Shown: in pieces, positions 1 through 6,702 of the stretch | Position numbering within the stretch: position 1 is the first letter of the stretch | Layout of the letters: each line of letters opens with the position of its first letter | Assembly (NCBI GenBank): GCA_036401375.1 | Contig: DASWVB010000013.1 | Span: forward strand, 1-64,000 | DNA length: 64,000 nucleotides | Source: DASWUZ01 sp036401375 | GTDB taxonomy: Bacteria; Acidobacteriota; Terriglobia; Terriglobales; Acidobacteriaceae | Direction: 5' to 3' | Notes under the pieces: model-generated | Told to the model about the DNA's origin: nothing | Database searches by the model: none | Seen by the model: only the letters and a program-made list of their open reading frames with translations | Position numbers and translations under genes: made by a program

Positions 1-64
1 CGCTGCCGCCGGCGCCGAGCTTCCGGATCAGCTCATACTGTTGAACGATACGGCGTGGTTTCAT
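1..64 (-). CDS. Ser/Thr protein kinase-like N-terminus (partial)
   Basis: Only the first 21 codons lie in the window; the gene reads leftward off the edge. The ATG at 64 opens a peptide ending YELIRKLGAGGS, which matches the start of a eukaryotic-like (Hanks-type) kinase domain: a short lead, Y-E-L-I, then the glycine-rich ATP-binding loop G-x-G-G. Such kinases are abundant in Acidobacteriota. The start codon sits inside an inverted repeat (60-94). With so few residues the family call is a guess from the loop motif; another nucleotide-binding protein is possible. Confidence 0.4.
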   Translation of the reverse strand, partial: MKPRRIVQQYELIRKLGAGGS

Positions 65-94
65 CCTGACCCTAGTCTATCGGGTCAGGATGAA
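60..94. promoter_or_regulatory. 13-bp perfect inverted repeat over the kinase-like start codon
   Basis: TTCATCCTGACCC at 60-72 and GGGTCAGGATGAA at 82-94 are exact reverse complements separated by 9 bases. On the minus strand the right-hand half of the transcript stem contains the only ribosome-site-like purines and the ATG of the partial gene. It could be a dimeric repressor operator or an mRNA hairpin hiding the start. There is no U-run, so a terminator is less likely. Confidence 0.5.
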
Positions 95-207
95 GGGGTT
101 ATGAGCAGAAGAGGCAGTCAAGTTACCATTCGGCGACGTCGCCGGCCTGCGGCCCGCATGGGAGTGCGGGCGAGCAGACGATGAGGCGGATGCGCGGCGG
201 TGCGGAG

Positions 208-648
208 CTAGTCGGGTCTGTCGCCGTAGACGATGCCGCGGTCGCTGGTTCGCTCTTCACCCGGTGCGGGCCACGATCGTTGAACGTTCCCGTAACCCAG
301 GTGAGACGTCGCCCGCACCGCCTCCATGCGCTCCCGCGCTCGCTCCATCTTCGACCCGTCAGCCCGCTCGATCAGGCCACGCATCTCCGCCTTGGCCACC
401 GGCTCACCCTTCGCCGGCCGGAAGTGCAGGTTGAGAAGCAGCTACCGAACGGCAAGGATTTCTCCCAGCGCGACCTCGCCGGAGTCCACGCCCGAACCCG
501 CGCCCGGTTCCACCGGCGCGGCCAGCAACGCCTCCCGTACCCACTCGGCCAGACGCATCCCGGCTGCGCGCGCACGCTCTTCGAGCAGCGCGAACTCCGC
601 CTCGCTGACTTTGGTGCCGACTGATTTTGTGCGGAGCGGCGGCTTCAT
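208..648 (-). pseudogene. MobC-like mobilisation protein, interrupted by an in-frame TAG
   Basis: Starting at ATG 648 the reading frame gives a ribbon-helix-helix-like segment (KSVGTKVSEAEFALLEERA, then LAEWVREALL), typical of plasmid mobilisation/MobC-like proteins, which help relaxases at oriT. After the codons for GEILAVR there is a TAG at 442-444. The same frame then continues sensibly as LLLNLHFRPAKGEPV and LIERADGSKMERARERMEAV, which is how such proteins normally end, so one nonsense mutation has split the gene. The frame runs on to a stop at 208 inside a copied fragment of the GH74 3' end. No relaxase is nearby. Family assignment is from motif memory. Confidence 0.6.
209..249 (-). repeat. 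41-bp direct repeat, copy 1 (GH74 3'-end fragment)
   Basis: Aligned base by base with 2485-2525, 37 of 41 positions agree and similarity stops abruptly on both sides. On the minus strand it encodes TSDRGIVYGDRPD plus stop, matching the TSGRGIIYGDSPN tail of the GH74 gene. It is therefore either the scar of a second GH74-family gene or an attachment-site-like duplication. Confidence 0.75.
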
Positions 649-1013
649 AGAGCACCGCCTGGGAGAGATTTCAGAAGAGGGCCGCACGATGCCGGTGCGT
701 CGCGCCTGGATGAACCGAGGGGACAACAGGGGCCGGAGGCGGGCTAAGGGGTTGAGACTCATATGGTTCCCCGTCAGCAACGTGCGCTCACCTCCAAGGC
801 TACGCCGTTTCCCTCAGTTTTTCTATTAGCCGCCTGTTTTCAGAAAGTTCCCGAAGCGTAACTTTTAGTTACTCCGCAGCACCCGATCCGGGGTGGTGTG
901 TCCCTATTCAGCCGATGCGAAGCAGCGTGGTTTTTGCTGGACGCGGCACGGCTCTCGACGGAAGGCTCCAGACGCAAGCAAGCCGCCTCCGAAGAGACGG
1001 CCTGCGGATTCCT
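649..1013. other. Intergenic stretch without a recognisable gene
   Basis: No convincing reading frame. The part near 820-880 is more AT-rich than the surroundings and has a small inverted repeat, GTAAC-TTTTA-GTTAC, at 858-872. It lies upstream of the MobC-like pseudogene and downstream of the DUF1493 gene, both on the minus strand, so it probably holds the lost promoter of the former. Confidence 0.4.
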
Positions 1014-1340
1014 TCACCGGGACTGTAGATGACCACGGCGGGCAGCGTCAACCAGCTCCCCGACCGTAATCGTCTGCTTCGGCATGGCTCGGTTTTTCTG
1101 TGACGGAAGGAAGCGGAGGAGCGATAGCAGCGTCGGCTCGGAGCGGAAGTACCGCGAGGAGTCGAAGCCTGAGACATCCATCGAGCATTCCTTCGATATC
1201 TCCAGCAGTGCATCCACCGCGTCGTCTCCGTCCAGTTTGAGGTCTTCAACGAGGCGAGTCCTCAGCGTGACCTTCTCTTTAGGCAAGCCGCTCCGTCGCG
1301 ATAGGACCGACACCACCAACTCCTCTGGTTCACGTTGCAT
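1014..1340 (-). CDS. DUF1493-family (acyl-carrier-protein-like) small protein
   Basis: About 108 residues. The pattern RLVEDLKLDGDDAVDALLE, then DVSGFDSSRYF and near the end ITVGELVDAA is the DUF1493 signature: a small helical acyl-carrier-protein-like fold with a GDDA element and a C-terminal ITIGDLxxAA-like helix. I chose ATG 1340 because GAGGA precedes it; a GTG at 1367 is possible but has no clear ribosome site. Members often sit beside Rhs or toxin tips, and here it follows two Rhs-tip-like genes, so an immunity or accessory role is plausible but unproven. Confidence 0.6.
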   Translation of the reverse strand: MQREPEELVVSVLSRRSGLPKEKVTLRTRLVEDLKLDGDDAVDALLEISKECSMDVSGFDSSRYFRSEPTLLSLLRFLPSQKNRAMPKQTITVGELVDAARRGHLQSR

Positions 1341-1348
1341 GGCTGTCC

Positions 1349-1765
1349 TCACGGCTTCTGATAGCACTGGTAAGTGTCGTAGCTGATCATGCCCACGTCG
1401 ACTGCCAACAGGGCACCCGCTACATACGGATTGGCACGGCCAGCGATTCGCAGGAGATTTGTACTCGCCAAGCCGTCGATTGTGATGCGGGGAACATTGA
1501 TCTCGACGTAGTGGCCGAGAACGCTCAGGAGATTGGTGGTTGGTTCGCCGATCATACGGAACGGTGGCACAAGCGATTTCGAAATTGGAATCGCTAGCGC
1601 ACCGGAACCCGCAGTCAAAGCCGACAGCCCGTAGTGATTCAGAGTGCTATCAACTAAGCAAGAACCGACCTTTTTCCAATTGATTGGAGTCGGCGCGTTA
1701 CTTGGGGCTGACACGGCTACACAATAAAATTCAAAATCATAAATACCAAGACAATTCCACCCCAC
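1349..1765 (-). CDS. Small hypothetical protein, Rhs C-terminal-tip-like
   Basis: Up to 138 residues with lower GC than the housekeeping genes. It has no enzyme motif. The glycine/alanine-rich middle and the end AGALLAVDVGMISYDTYQCY resemble the polymorphic C-terminal tips of acidobacterial Rhs-repeat proteins, which commonly close with a short hydrophobic helix and a Y-x-x-C stretch. The core Rhs domain is absent, so this would be an orphan tip. Its 5' end overlaps the next upstream gene by 49 bases, so the true start may be further in. Confidence 0.4.
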   Translation of the reverse strand: MGWNCLGIYDFEFYCVAVSAPSNAPTPINWKKVGSCLVDSTLNHYGLSALTAGSGALAIPISKSLVPPFRMIGEPTTNLLSVLGHYVEINVPRITIDGLASTNLLRIAGRANPYVAGALLAVDVGMISYDTYQCYQKP

Positions 1766-1905
1766 ATTTTACCTAAGAATATCAACGTATCGCGGTCCAT
1801 ATCTCTTCCAGTTACCTTTCCCCAAAGCGCCGAGAAAACGAATCCCAAGACACCGACGGCGACAAGAATCCCTGATACGAACGCCGTTGCTCCAGATTTA
1901 GACAT
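1717..1905 (-). CDS. Two-helix membrane microprotein
   Basis: A 62-residue protein with two clear hydrophobic segments (about residues 7-28 and 43-61) separated by a charged loop, GKVTGRDMDRD. It lies between two Rhs-tip-like genes on the same strand and overlaps the downstream one. Small membrane proteins in this setting are often immunity partners of membrane-active toxin tips; that role is inferred from position only. Confidence 0.5.
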   Translation of the reverse strand: MSKSGATAFVSGILVAVGVLGFVFSALWGKVTGRDMDRDTLIFLGKMWGGIVLVFMILNFIV

Positions 1906-1917
1906 CAGTGCTCCTCA

Positions 1918-2247
1918 TCAGTGGCTCTTGCAATAGAGCAGAGCACCGGCGTATGCCGCGGCATCGATACCGAGCTTCGCCCATCCAACAGGTGTAGCCA
2001 TCTCTTCCCCTACGGCGGCCCCTAGTGCGGCCTCCGTCGTCAAGCCCACGATTCCCTTAGCGGCAGGAACCGTTCCAATGGGCAGACCTTGAGCAGTGCC
2101 CCCCAAGGCAAAGTCAGCATATGCAGCGCCAAAATGACCTGTTGCGACATGTGTGATGGTGTCCGAGATTCCAGAAAAGGTATCGCCTAAAAAGGCATTG
2201 CTGAGAGCTGCAGCGATTGGATGAGTCTCTTCGTTGATCCCGAGCAC
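1918..2247 (-). CDS. Orphan Rhs C-terminal-tip-like fragment
   Basis: A 109-residue reading with GTG as the only usable start. The same frame stays open upstream to about 2325 (reading ITGRLHIKSLQCASKVANQF) without an ATG, suggesting the 5' part of a larger protein has been lost. Composition (small residues, FSGISDTITHVATGHFGAAY, ending AGALLYCKSH) is like acidobacterial Rhs tips. The toxin core cannot be named. It may not be expressed. Confidence 0.4.
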   Translation of the reverse strand: MLGINEETHPIAAALSNAFLGDTFSGISDTITHVATGHFGAAYADFALGGTAQGLPIGTVPAAKGIVGLTTEAALGAAVGEEMATPVGWAKLGIDAAAYAGALLYCKSH

Positions 2248-2483
2248 TCCAGCAATGCTGAACTGATTAGCAACCTTTGAAGCGCACTGAAGGGATTTGA
2301 TATGCAGTCTTCCCGTTATTTGGGGCTTCCATCATCGCCACGTTCGATGCAAGATGTCTCTGACCAATCATACTGGCCGTCTGCGCGAAACACTTCCGTC
2401 GAACAGGTCACGTCCAGATCAAGCGGGTCAAGAAGCGACTTGGGTTTGCAGTGTCTCCGATAACAAAACCGGTCCGGCCACTG

Positions 2484-5234
2484 TTAGTTGGGGCTGTCGC
2501 CGTAGATGATGCCGCGGCCGCTGGTGCCCAGGTAGATGCGACCGAAGACGCGGGGGTCTGCGGCGATGGTGTTGATATAGCCGTACTGATGCTGGTCGTC
2601 GTTGATGCGGATCCAGGTCGCACCGGCGTCGACGGAGCGGTAGAGTCCATCGACCCCGCCGACGACACCGTCGATGTAGTACGCAGGTTGGCTGCTGCCC
2701 GATGCCGGTGCGCCTTCTGCGAAGTTCCAGGCGCTATCGACTCCCGCGATCGGGGTGAGCAGGCCGCCGGCGGTCGCGTGATAGAGGCCAGCGGAGGTCG
2801 AGAGCCACAGGTTGCCTGCTGCTGTCGAGGAGGCGACGAGGGTGCCGTATTGCGGCAGGCTGGACTGCGCGGTGGTAAATGTCGCGCCGCTGTCGATGCT
2901 CTTCCACAGCACGCCCGCACTGCCGTCATAGACATAGAAGGTCTGGGCGTTGATCCTGTCGGAGACAACGGGCTGCTGGGCAGGTGCGCCGGTCGAGGTG
3001 GTCCATGTCGCGCCCAGATTGCTGGACCAGGAGGTCGGTGCATCGGAAGGCTCCCAGACCAGGGTCTTGCCATCGGCGGAGACGGCGATTGCGCCGCTTC
3101 CGGCGCTGGTGGCGGGCTGAGCGGCGAAGGGCTTCCAGGTCGTGCCGCCATCGGCTGAGGTTCCGCCGAAGATGGAGCCGCCATTGCCTACCCGCGCCAT
3201 CACCAGCGGATTGGATTGTGCGAAGTCGATGCTGGTTCCGGTGGTGCACTGCGGATTTTTCATCATGCCTGTGACAGGCGACCTGGTCAGGTCGAGATGC
3301 TGAAAGCCGCAGATATCGCCCATCTGGCTGAGCAGATGCGCGGGGCCGGAGGGAGGGCTGATCAGCTTCAGCACGTCGGCCTCTTCGACGCCCTGGGCAT
3401 CGATCGTCCAGTTTGACGCAGCCGGCGAAGAGCCATCCGAGGCCTGCATGTTATCGGTGCTCCAGATGGTCTGCCCCGTGCCGTAGACGATGTGGTTCGA
3501 GTCGAAGGGATCGATCTGCAGCGCAGTGACCCAGTTCCCCGTGTTGACGATCGACGGATAGCCGAAGTAGATCCATGGCGAGAGGCTGCCATCGCGGTTC
3601 GCGCCCACCGCGTTGATGGAGTACCAGGTCGTGCCGTCGTTGGTGGTGCGCCACAGGTCGTCTCCGACCGGATAGTAGTGATCGAGGGTCGAGACCATGA
3701 GCACACCGGGATGGTTGATGTCGATCGCAACGGCACCGTACCCGCCCTGATGGTTCGCGTCGCGTGGAGGAGTGATGTCGCTCCAGACGCCGGCGGGATT
3801 GGCCGTGGTGGGCAGCAGGTACTTCTTTACGGCGCCGGTGTTGAGGCCGTAGGGGCCGACGGCATCGCCGCAGGTGAAGTAGAGGGCGGCGCCGTCGGCG
3901 CTCAGCACTCCATGGTTGAGGTAGAGGCCGGTGGGCGCGCCGGGGACGGCATTCCAGGTCTTGCCCGCGTCTTTGCTGACGTAGAGCGACTGCAGATCAG
4001 TCCCTGTACCCAGGGCAGAGACACCGGCATAGATGGTCTGGGTCGAGGCACCGGGGGCCTCGCTGGTCTTGACGAAGAGCTCGAAGACGATGCCGACTCC
4101 GCTGGTGTCGAGGGTGCCGGGGGTCGAGGTGGTGACGGTGCCGGGGAAGGTGGTGACCTGGGACCAGGTGGCGCCGTGGTCCGGGCTGTACCAGAGGCCG
4201 TTCAGCCTGGAGCCGAAGAAGAGGTTTGCTCCGTTGTTCGGATCGACGGCGAGCCGCTCCCCTGCAGCGCGGCCATTGTCGTTCGAGCCCATCTTGAAGG
4301 GCATCTGCACCGAGGTGAAGGTGTTGCCCTGGTCGGAGGAGGTGAGTATCTGGCCGTTCGAGGACCACCACGTCTCCGTGTAGAGGCCGGTCGCGAGATA
4401 GACGCGCTGCGGGTCAGAGGGATCGATGGCGACGCTCTCGATGCCCATGTTGCTCGAGTTGGCGCGTGAGATCCAGTCGGTGAGCGGGGCCCATTGTTTG
4501 GCGGACGCATCGTAGCGGTAGGCTCCGCCGATGTCGGTGCGGGCGTACATCAGGCCCTGCTGCCTGGGGTGCATGACGATGCCGGGTACGTATCCGCCGG
4601 CGACGATCTGCACGTTCTTCCAGGTATAGGAGGGGCCGGCTGATGTTCCCGTTACGGTCAGAGAGACGGTAGCCGTGGCGGTGTTGTAGTCCGTCGCGTC
4701 GGCCGGAGTAAAGGTCACGGAGAGGGTCTGGGCGCCGGCGGTGTTCATAACAGTACCGAGCGCGGGCGTGTAGGCGAAGGCGCCGGGCAGCGCAGCCGCG
4801 GCTCCAGGCGCGGTGGCGGTAGCGTTCAACTGTGTCGTGGTGAGTGCGGTGCCGACGGCGACTGCTGCGGGAGTGGCCCAGGTGATCGCGGGCGTCGCCT
4901 TGTTCACTGTGAGGCTGACCGATGCGGTTGCGGAGAGGTTGTTATTGAGGAATGTCTCGACCGCCGTGAGGGTGTGAACGCCGGCGGGCAGCACCGTTCC
5001 CGCCGGAGGAGTGTAGGTGACGATAGAGCCCGCACCGGCTCCTGAGACGTCCAGCTGGGTGGAGCTTAGAGGTGTGCCGTAGGTGATCGGGGCGGGCGTC
5101 GCCCAGGTGATGGAGGGAGCGGTCGTGGTTGCTCCGCCGCCACCGCCGCAGCCGGCGATGAAGCCGGCCGGGGCTGCCAGGAGAGTCATGGAGATCAGAA
5201 AGGTGAAGAATCTGCTGGTGATCCTGGTAGACAT
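2484..5234 (-). CDS. GH74-family xyloglucanase-like lipoprotein with Ig-like repeats
   Basis: Predicted to cleave the beta-1,4-glucan backbone of xyloglucan outside the cytoplasm. From ATG 5234 (GAGGG just upstream) it is 916 residues: a lipoprotein signal with lipobox IAGC (Cys29) and a poly-Gly linker, two Ig-like repeats (each starting ITWATPA) over about residues 38-210, then the GH74 double beta-propeller, opening YTWKNVQIVAGGYVPG and carrying TDIGGAYR, whose Asp is the usual first catalytic acid. BNR/Asp-box-like turns (S-x-D-x-G-x-T-W) recur. It ends TSGRGIIYGDSPN. An in-frame ATG at 5276 would spoil the signal peptide. Exact substrate is inferred from family. Confidence 0.85.
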   Translation of the reverse strand: MSTRITSRFFTFLISMTLLAAPAGFIAGCGGGGGATTTAPSITWATPAPITYGTPLSSTQLDVSGAGAGSIVTYTPPAGTVLPAGVHTLTAVETFLNNNLSATASVSLTVNKATPAITWATPAAVAVGTALTTTQLNATATAPGAAAALPGAFAYTPALGTVMNTAGAQTLSVTFTPADATDYNTATATVSLTVTGTSAGPSYTWKNVQIVAGGYVPGIVMHPRQQGLMYARTDIGGAYRYDASAKQWAPLTDWISRANSSNMGIESVAIDPSDPQRVYLATGLYTETWWSSNGQILTSSDQGNTFTSVQMPFKMGSNDNGRAAGERLAVDPNNGANLFFGSRLNGLWYSPDHGATWSQVTTFPGTVTTSTPGTLDTSGVGIVFELFVKTSEAPGASTQTIYAGVSALGTGTDLQSLYVSKDAGKTWNAVPGAPTGLYLNHGVLSADGAALYFTCGDAVGPYGLNTGAVKKYLLPTTANPAGVWSDITPPRDANHQGGYGAVAIDINHPGVLMVSTLDHYYPVGDDLWRTTNDGTTWYSINAVGANRDGSLSPWIYFGYPSIVNTGNWVTALQIDPFDSNHIVYGTGQTIWSTDNMQASDGSSPAASNWTIDAQGVEEADVLKLISPPSGPAHLLSQMGDICGFQHLDLTRSPVTGMMKNPQCTTGTSIDFAQSNPLVMARVGNGGSIFGGTSADGGTTWKPFAAQPATSAGSGAIAVSADGKTLVWEPSDAPTSWSSNLGATWTTSTGAPAQQPVVSDRINAQTFYVYDGSAGVLWKSIDSGATFTTAQSSLPQYGTLVASSTAAGNLWLSTSAGLYHATAGGLLTPIAGVDSAWNFAEGAPASGSSQPAYYIDGVVGGVDGLYRSVDAGATWIRINDDQHQYGYINTIAADPRVFGRIYLGTSGRGIIYGDSPN
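2485..2525 (-). repeat. 41-bp direct repeat, copy 2 (intact GH74 3' end)
   Basis: This is the 3' terminus of the GH74 coding region, including part of the stop codon. Copy 1 lies 2,276 bases to the left in the same orientation with 4 mismatches. The four small genes described above lie between the copies. Confidence 0.75.
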
Positions 5235-5544
5235 CGGGCCCTCGCGGCAGACGGTCTCCCCGACGCCGCTGTCCATAGTGCGGGACGAGAGGCTGGATTG
5301 ACAAGGCTGGCGGGAGGAAAGTTTGGCGGCATGGAGGCGATGCAGCGCGGGGTGAAGGATCTTTCACCGGGTCACAGGCGAGGGCGCCTGGCTATGCGGA
5401 TGATGGAGACGATGGCGGACTTCTATGGGCGGCGCTGCGGAGATGCGGAGGAGAATGTCTGCCGACTTTTCGGGACCCGTCCAACCCTTGCGCGTCGGCA
5501 TCTATCCAAGTAGACAGTTCGTACTACGAAAGGATTATCAGGCG
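5235..5544. other. Divergent intergenic region between GH74 gene and an 88-residue gene
   Basis: No gene seen. It must carry the promoters of both divergent genes. AAAGGA at about 5528-5533 is the likely ribosome site for the rightward gene. I could not pick a confident -35/-10 pair or operator. Confidence 0.4.
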
Positions 5545-5811
5545 ATGAGTGAAGGCAGAATGTACCCCGTCGAAGAGGCCATCAAGGCGCAAAGATCGCT
5601 GCGCGATGCAGCAGGACTTGGGCCCGAACAGTTTCCCATCCAGGCTTTTGTGGGCATGATCAGCGACGAGATCGAGTCGCTGCGCAAACGCGGCAAGAGC
5701 GATGCCGAGATCGCGTCGATCATCGAACAGAACAGCTCGATCAAGATCAGCGCCGCGGAGATCGCGGAGAACTATGCTTCCGCTGAAGAGCGTCACCCGC
5801 ACGGGGAGTAG
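5545..5811 (+). CDS. Conserved hypothetical small helical protein
   Basis: 88 residues, charged and predicted mostly helical, with GMISDEIESLRKRGKSDAEI followed by IASIIEQNSSIKISAAEI. No signal peptide, membrane segment or known catalytic motif. ATG 5545 is preceded by AAAGGA at good spacing; the frame is open further upstream but that part looks non-coding. Its last 65 bases overlap the 3' end of the convergent MarR gene, which is unusual and may couple their expression by antisense transcription. Function unknown. Confidence 0.6.
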   Translation: MSEGRMYPVEEAIKAQRSLRDAAGLGPEQFPIQAFVGMISDEIESLRKRGKSDAEIASIIEQNSSIKISAAEIAENYASAEERHPHGE

Positions 5812-6295
5812 TGGTGGGTTTCGACTGGCCGGTCTCGTTCAGCTTGACCAGCTGTTCGAGGCCGGCCAGGAGGCCCTCGCGACGCGTCCTGGTCATCTTG
5901 GCGAAGAGGCCGGCCATGAAGGCGTGAAACTCGAGAGAGGCTGAGTTCTGCATCTCTTCGCCTTGCTTTGTGGCGCTGATGATGATCTTGCGGGCGTCGG
6001 CAGGATCGCGGGTTCGCCTGACGAGCTCCCGCTCCTCAAGTGAGTTGACGGTGGCGTTGAGGGTGGCGGGGCTGAGGTTGAGCCGCCGCGAGAGCTCGGA
6101 GAGCGTCATGCCATCCTGCGGCACCACATTGAGTGTCATGAACTGCGTGGCGCTGAGCCCGGCACGCTGGAAGCGATTGAAGTTCGAGGCCTGCACCATC
6201 TGGCGGACCTGCATCCAGGCGTTGAGAAACCGGGCTGTCTCCTCTTCAAAAGGGGGCATGGCCGTATTGTCTACGAGAATGGAAGGAGACTGCAC
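5747..6295 (-). CDS. MarR-family transcriptional regulator
   Basis: Up to 182 residues. A winged helix-turn-helix of MarR type: LSATQFMTLNVVPQDGMTLS, LSRRLNLSPATLNATVNSLE as recognition helix, and the wing around RTRDPADARKIIISATKQG. MarR proteins bind palindromic operators as dimers and usually respond to small phenolic or toxic ligands. The C-terminal 25 residues are Pro/Ser/Arg-rich and lie where the gene overlaps the convergent small gene. The start is uncertain: GTG 6295 or ATG 6259, neither with a strong ribosome site. Confidence 0.85.
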   Translation of the reverse strand: MQSPSILVDNTAMPPFEEETARFLNAWMQVRQMVQASNFNRFQRAGLSATQFMTLNVVPQDGMTLSELSRRLNLSPATLNATVNSLEERELVRRTRDPADARKIIISATKQGEEMQNSASLEFHAFMAGLFAKMTRTRREGLLAGLEQLVKLNETGQSKPTTTPRAGDALQRKHSSPRSPRR

Positions 6296-6319
6296 GGCCG
6301 AGTCCGAGTGTCGCTAATT

Positions 6320-6583
6320 CTAGTGGTGGCCGGATCTGCTGAGAGGTTTGGTGGTGCCCTCGATGGCGGGCGGCTCCATGGCTGCGAGGCGCTGTCCGCG
6401 GCGGCCGAGCAGGTACATGAGCACGCCGAAGATCAGCATGACGATGCCCCAATCGAGGTTGATGTTCACTCCCACGGATTGGTCGTACATGCTGCTGCCG
6501 CGCGTCAACACGCCCTGCACGGTGAGGATGAGGCCCACGATGGCGAACATCATTCCCATGGGAACGCGAAGGTCGAGGTTCAT
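6320..6583 (-). CDS. Small two-helix membrane protein paired with the SSS symporter
   Basis: 87 residues from ATG 6583, chosen because AGGAGG lies 8-9 bases upstream; a GTG nine bases earlier is too close to it. Two hydrophobic helices (VPMGMMFAIVGLILTVQGVL and GIVMLIFGVLMYLLGRRG) flank a polar loop. It follows the symporter gene on the same strand. Small companion subunits are known for some SSS-family carriers, so a role in assembly or stability of that carrier is plausible, though not shown. Confidence 0.65.
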   Translation of the reverse strand: MNLDLRVPMGMMFAIVGLILTVQGVLTRGSSMYDQSVGVNINLDWGIVMLIFGVLMYLLGRRGQRLAAMEPPAIEGTTKPLSRSGHH

Positions 6584-6702
6584 AGAGTGCACTCCTCCTG
6601 TTTAGGTGCGGCCGGCCTGTTGCCGCCCGCTTTTTGCCGCCTGCTTGTTGCCGCCTGCACGTCCGGGTTGAGCGGGCGTCGTGCCGGCGGCGTGGCTGAG
6701 CT

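Noticed and set aside
2248..2483. Possible remnant reading frame ending in GDDGSPK downstream of the GH74 gene
   Set aside because: Open for about 55 codons on the minus strand but without a start or recognisable family, and it merges into the GH74 3' end in another frame.
5277..5513. Short plus-strand frames upstream of the 88-residue gene
   Set aside because: No ribosome site and no protein-like pattern; the stretch is better read as promoter DNA.
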